Notes under the pieces: generated by a model
The model's input: only the letters and a program-made list of their open reading frames with translations
Told to the model about the DNA's origin: nothing
Databases searched by the model: none
Made by a program: the position numbers and the translations under genes
Shown here: one piece after another, positions 5,672 through 6,583 of the stretch
Numbering within the stretch: position 1 is the first letter of the stretch
Layout: the number at the start of each line of letters is the position of its first letter
NCBI GenBank assembly: GCA_035499355.1
Contig: DATJYZ010000081.1
Location: 1 to 6,583 of the forward strand
Length of the DNA: 6,583 nucleotides
Reading direction: 5' to 3'
From: JAEUPI01 sp035499355
GTDB lineage: Bacteria > Pseudomonadota > Gammaproteobacteria > Burkholderiales > Burkholderiaceae_C

Positions 5672-6134
5672 CGCTCCCGCTCCTGCGTTCGATTCGCCAG
5701 TATAGGAAAACGTTGCGCAACCGCCGCCCCCGGCCCCGGCCGAGCAAAACGACGGCCGCGAGCGGCACCGCGCCGCCCAGGCGTAGAGCGCCAAAGTTCT
5801 CGCTCTGGCACATGAGCGCGGGCGAGGATTTGTTGGGGGACGCCGCCACGAGAGAATCCGCGGCCGTGCAACGAGTTGGTGCGCCTGGTTTACTCCGGCG
5901 CCGAAGTTCCGGCACCGCTCACGAATGAATGGTGAAGTTCCCAAGGCAGCCGCTCGAGCGCGCCCGCTGGTCACCCGCAGCCGGCCACAAGCTGTCGTAG
6001 CTTCGTCTTCACAATAGCCGACACCGGATGGGAGGTACGGCGTTCGAAATGGACCCCTACCACTGAGTCGGCAAGGCCGGAGGTTCAGAACTTTCCGCTT
6101 GAACTACTGAGCGTGACGAGCGTTCTCGACCGTT
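5672..6134. other. 463-base stretch without a recognisable gene
   Basis: This lies between the solute-binding protein gene and nthA. Its left end holds the putative nthA promoter. The middle (5760-5930) has open frames on both strands, but their products are Arg/Pro-rich and match nothing I know. The right part (6001-6120) is about 55% G+C by hand count, well below the surrounding genes. A 37-codon open minus-strand frame at 5971-6084 has a fairly natural composition (HFERRTSHPV, IVKTKLRQLVAGC) and might be the remnant of a lost gene, but I cannot name it. I see no tRNA, no clear terminator with a T-run and no insertion-sequence ends. Confidence 0.6.
5680..5721 (-). promoter_or_regulatory. 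putative nthA promoter region: -10 box, palindrome and Shine-Dalgarno
   Basis: Reading the minus strand toward nthA, a perfect 10-base palindrome GTTGCGCAAC (5712-5721) is followed by TATACT (complement of 5699-5704), a good -10 hexamer, and then AGGAG (5680-5684) before the ATG. No acceptable -35 lies 16-18 bases upstream of the hexamer; the sequence there is GC-only. The palindrome falls between where -10 and -35 would be, a position used by some activators and repressors. The short motifs are seen; promoter function is inferred. Confidence 0.35.
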
Positions 6135-6583
6135 TCACGTGAGCACCTCGGTGGCCTGTAACAGCACTGACGGCGGAATCGTTAGGCCCAGCGTCTCGGC
6201 GGTCTTCAAGTTGATCACAAGTTCGAACTTCGTCGCGCGCTCGAACGGCAAGTCGCCGGGCTTGGCGCCCTTGAGGATGCGGTCGGCTTGGCGGGCGATC
6301 TTGTGCGCAAGATCGACAAAGTCGGGGCCATAGCCCATCAACAGACCTTCCTTGGCGAATGGCCGTCCGTCGCCGATCGCCGGCAAGCGATGGCGCGTGG
6401 CCAGCGCGGCGATCCGGTCCAGGTGCAGAAAGTAAGTTGCCGATTGTTCGACTACGAGTACGTCCGGGCGGTAGCGCGCCATGGCTTCGAACGCTTCGTC
6501 GAGCTGGTCAAGCGACCCGGCCTGTGCGATACAAAGCTGCGCCCTCTGAGCAGCTACCGCCGTGGCCACGGCCAAGTTGGTGG
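6135..6583 (-). CDS. ABC transporter substrate-binding protein (PF04392-like), C-terminal part
   Basis: This is the C-terminal 148 or so residues of a periplasmic solute-binding protein of the ABC_sub_bind (PF04392, TrpX-like) family; the 5' end, including any signal peptide, is outside the window. The frame runs in from the right edge (TNLAVATAV) and ends at TGA. Signatures are RYRPDVLVVEQSA, then IAALATRHRLPAIGDGRPFA, LLMGYGPDFVDLAHKIARQA, ILKGAKPGDLPFE, and the family's hallmark end TKFELVINLKTAETLGLTIP with PPSVLLQATEVL. The reading frame is unbroken. Ligands of most members are unknown; some bind aromatic amino acids. Four sampled lines here average about 60% G+C, against about 70% in the genes to the left, which suggests a different history. 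The TTG at 6575 is internal, not a start. Confidence 0.9.
   Translation of the reverse strand, partial: TNLAVATAVAAQRAQLCIAQAGSLDQLDEAFEAMARYRPDVLVVEQSATYFLHLDRIAALATRHRLPAIGDGRPFAKEGLLMGYGPDFVDLAHKIARQADRILKGAKPGDLPFERATKFELVINLKTAETLGLTIPPSVLLQATEVLT

Noticed and set aside
5785..5806. Inverted repeat AGAGCG/CGCTCT upstream of nthA
   Set aside because: It is short, far from the promoter-like elements and expected by chance in such GC-rich sequence.
2567..5815. Several long plus-strand frames (about 430-520 codons) opposite the minus-strand genes
   Set aside because: Their products are low-complexity Arg/Ala/His-rich sequences with no family signature, and each lies antisense to a well-supported gene.
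5672..5974. In-frame upstream extension of nthA to 5974
   Set aside because: The family N-terminus begins near the chosen ATG, which has a Shine-Dalgarno, and the extension is Arg/Pro-rich and passes through the promoter-like region.
5971..6084. 37-codon open minus-strand frame ending GCG-stop
   Set aside because: It may be a gene remnant, but it has no ATG, no ribosome binding site and no match I recognise, so it is not called as a gene.

Overview
The window looks like high-GC chromosomal DNA from a betaproteobacterium of the order Burkholderiales. Three things point there: GC is near 70% over most of the window, the protein families are typical of that group, and a GC-rich intergenic repeat at 4985-5060 resembles a dispersed element I associate with Comamonadaceae and relatives. 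The organism cannot be named from this sequence alone.

Layout. The left edge carries the C-terminal two thirds of an ATP-dependent DNA ligase on the plus strand (1-1089). Everything after it is on the minus strand. In the direction of transcription (right to left) the order is: the 3' end of an ABC-type solute-binding protein gene (6583-6135); a 463-base gene-free stretch with lower GC on its right side; nitrile hydratase alpha (5671-5075); an intergenic repeat; nitrile hydratase beta (4984-4364); a MAPEG-family membrane protein (4329-3937); a small secreted protein with an NTR/TIMP-like cysteine pattern that overlaps the MAPEG gene; a LysE/RhtB-type exporter (3418-2792); a class I SAM methyltransferase (2759-2151); an NTF2/SnoaL-like protein (2083-1619); and an SRPBCC/AHSA1-like protein (1542-1096) whose stop lies 6 bases from the ligase stop.

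How the genes relate. Only the two nitrile hydratase subunits clearly work together: they should form the alpha-beta enzyme that hydrates nitriles to amides. The other minus-strand genes are closely spaced and could be partly co-transcribed, but no shared pathway is evident. They read as an accessory string of single-purpose housekeeping or stress genes.

Most notable. The metal-binding claw of the alpha subunit reads CTQCSC rather than the CTLCSC (cobalt) or CSLCSC (iron) of well-studied enzymes. It is preceded by an extra Cys and followed by a changed segment. No recognisable activator or metallochaperone gene is in the window, and the repeat occupies the space where the beta subunit ribosome binding site would be. 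I see no wholly new multi-gene system; the variant nitrile hydratase is the best candidate for something not well described.
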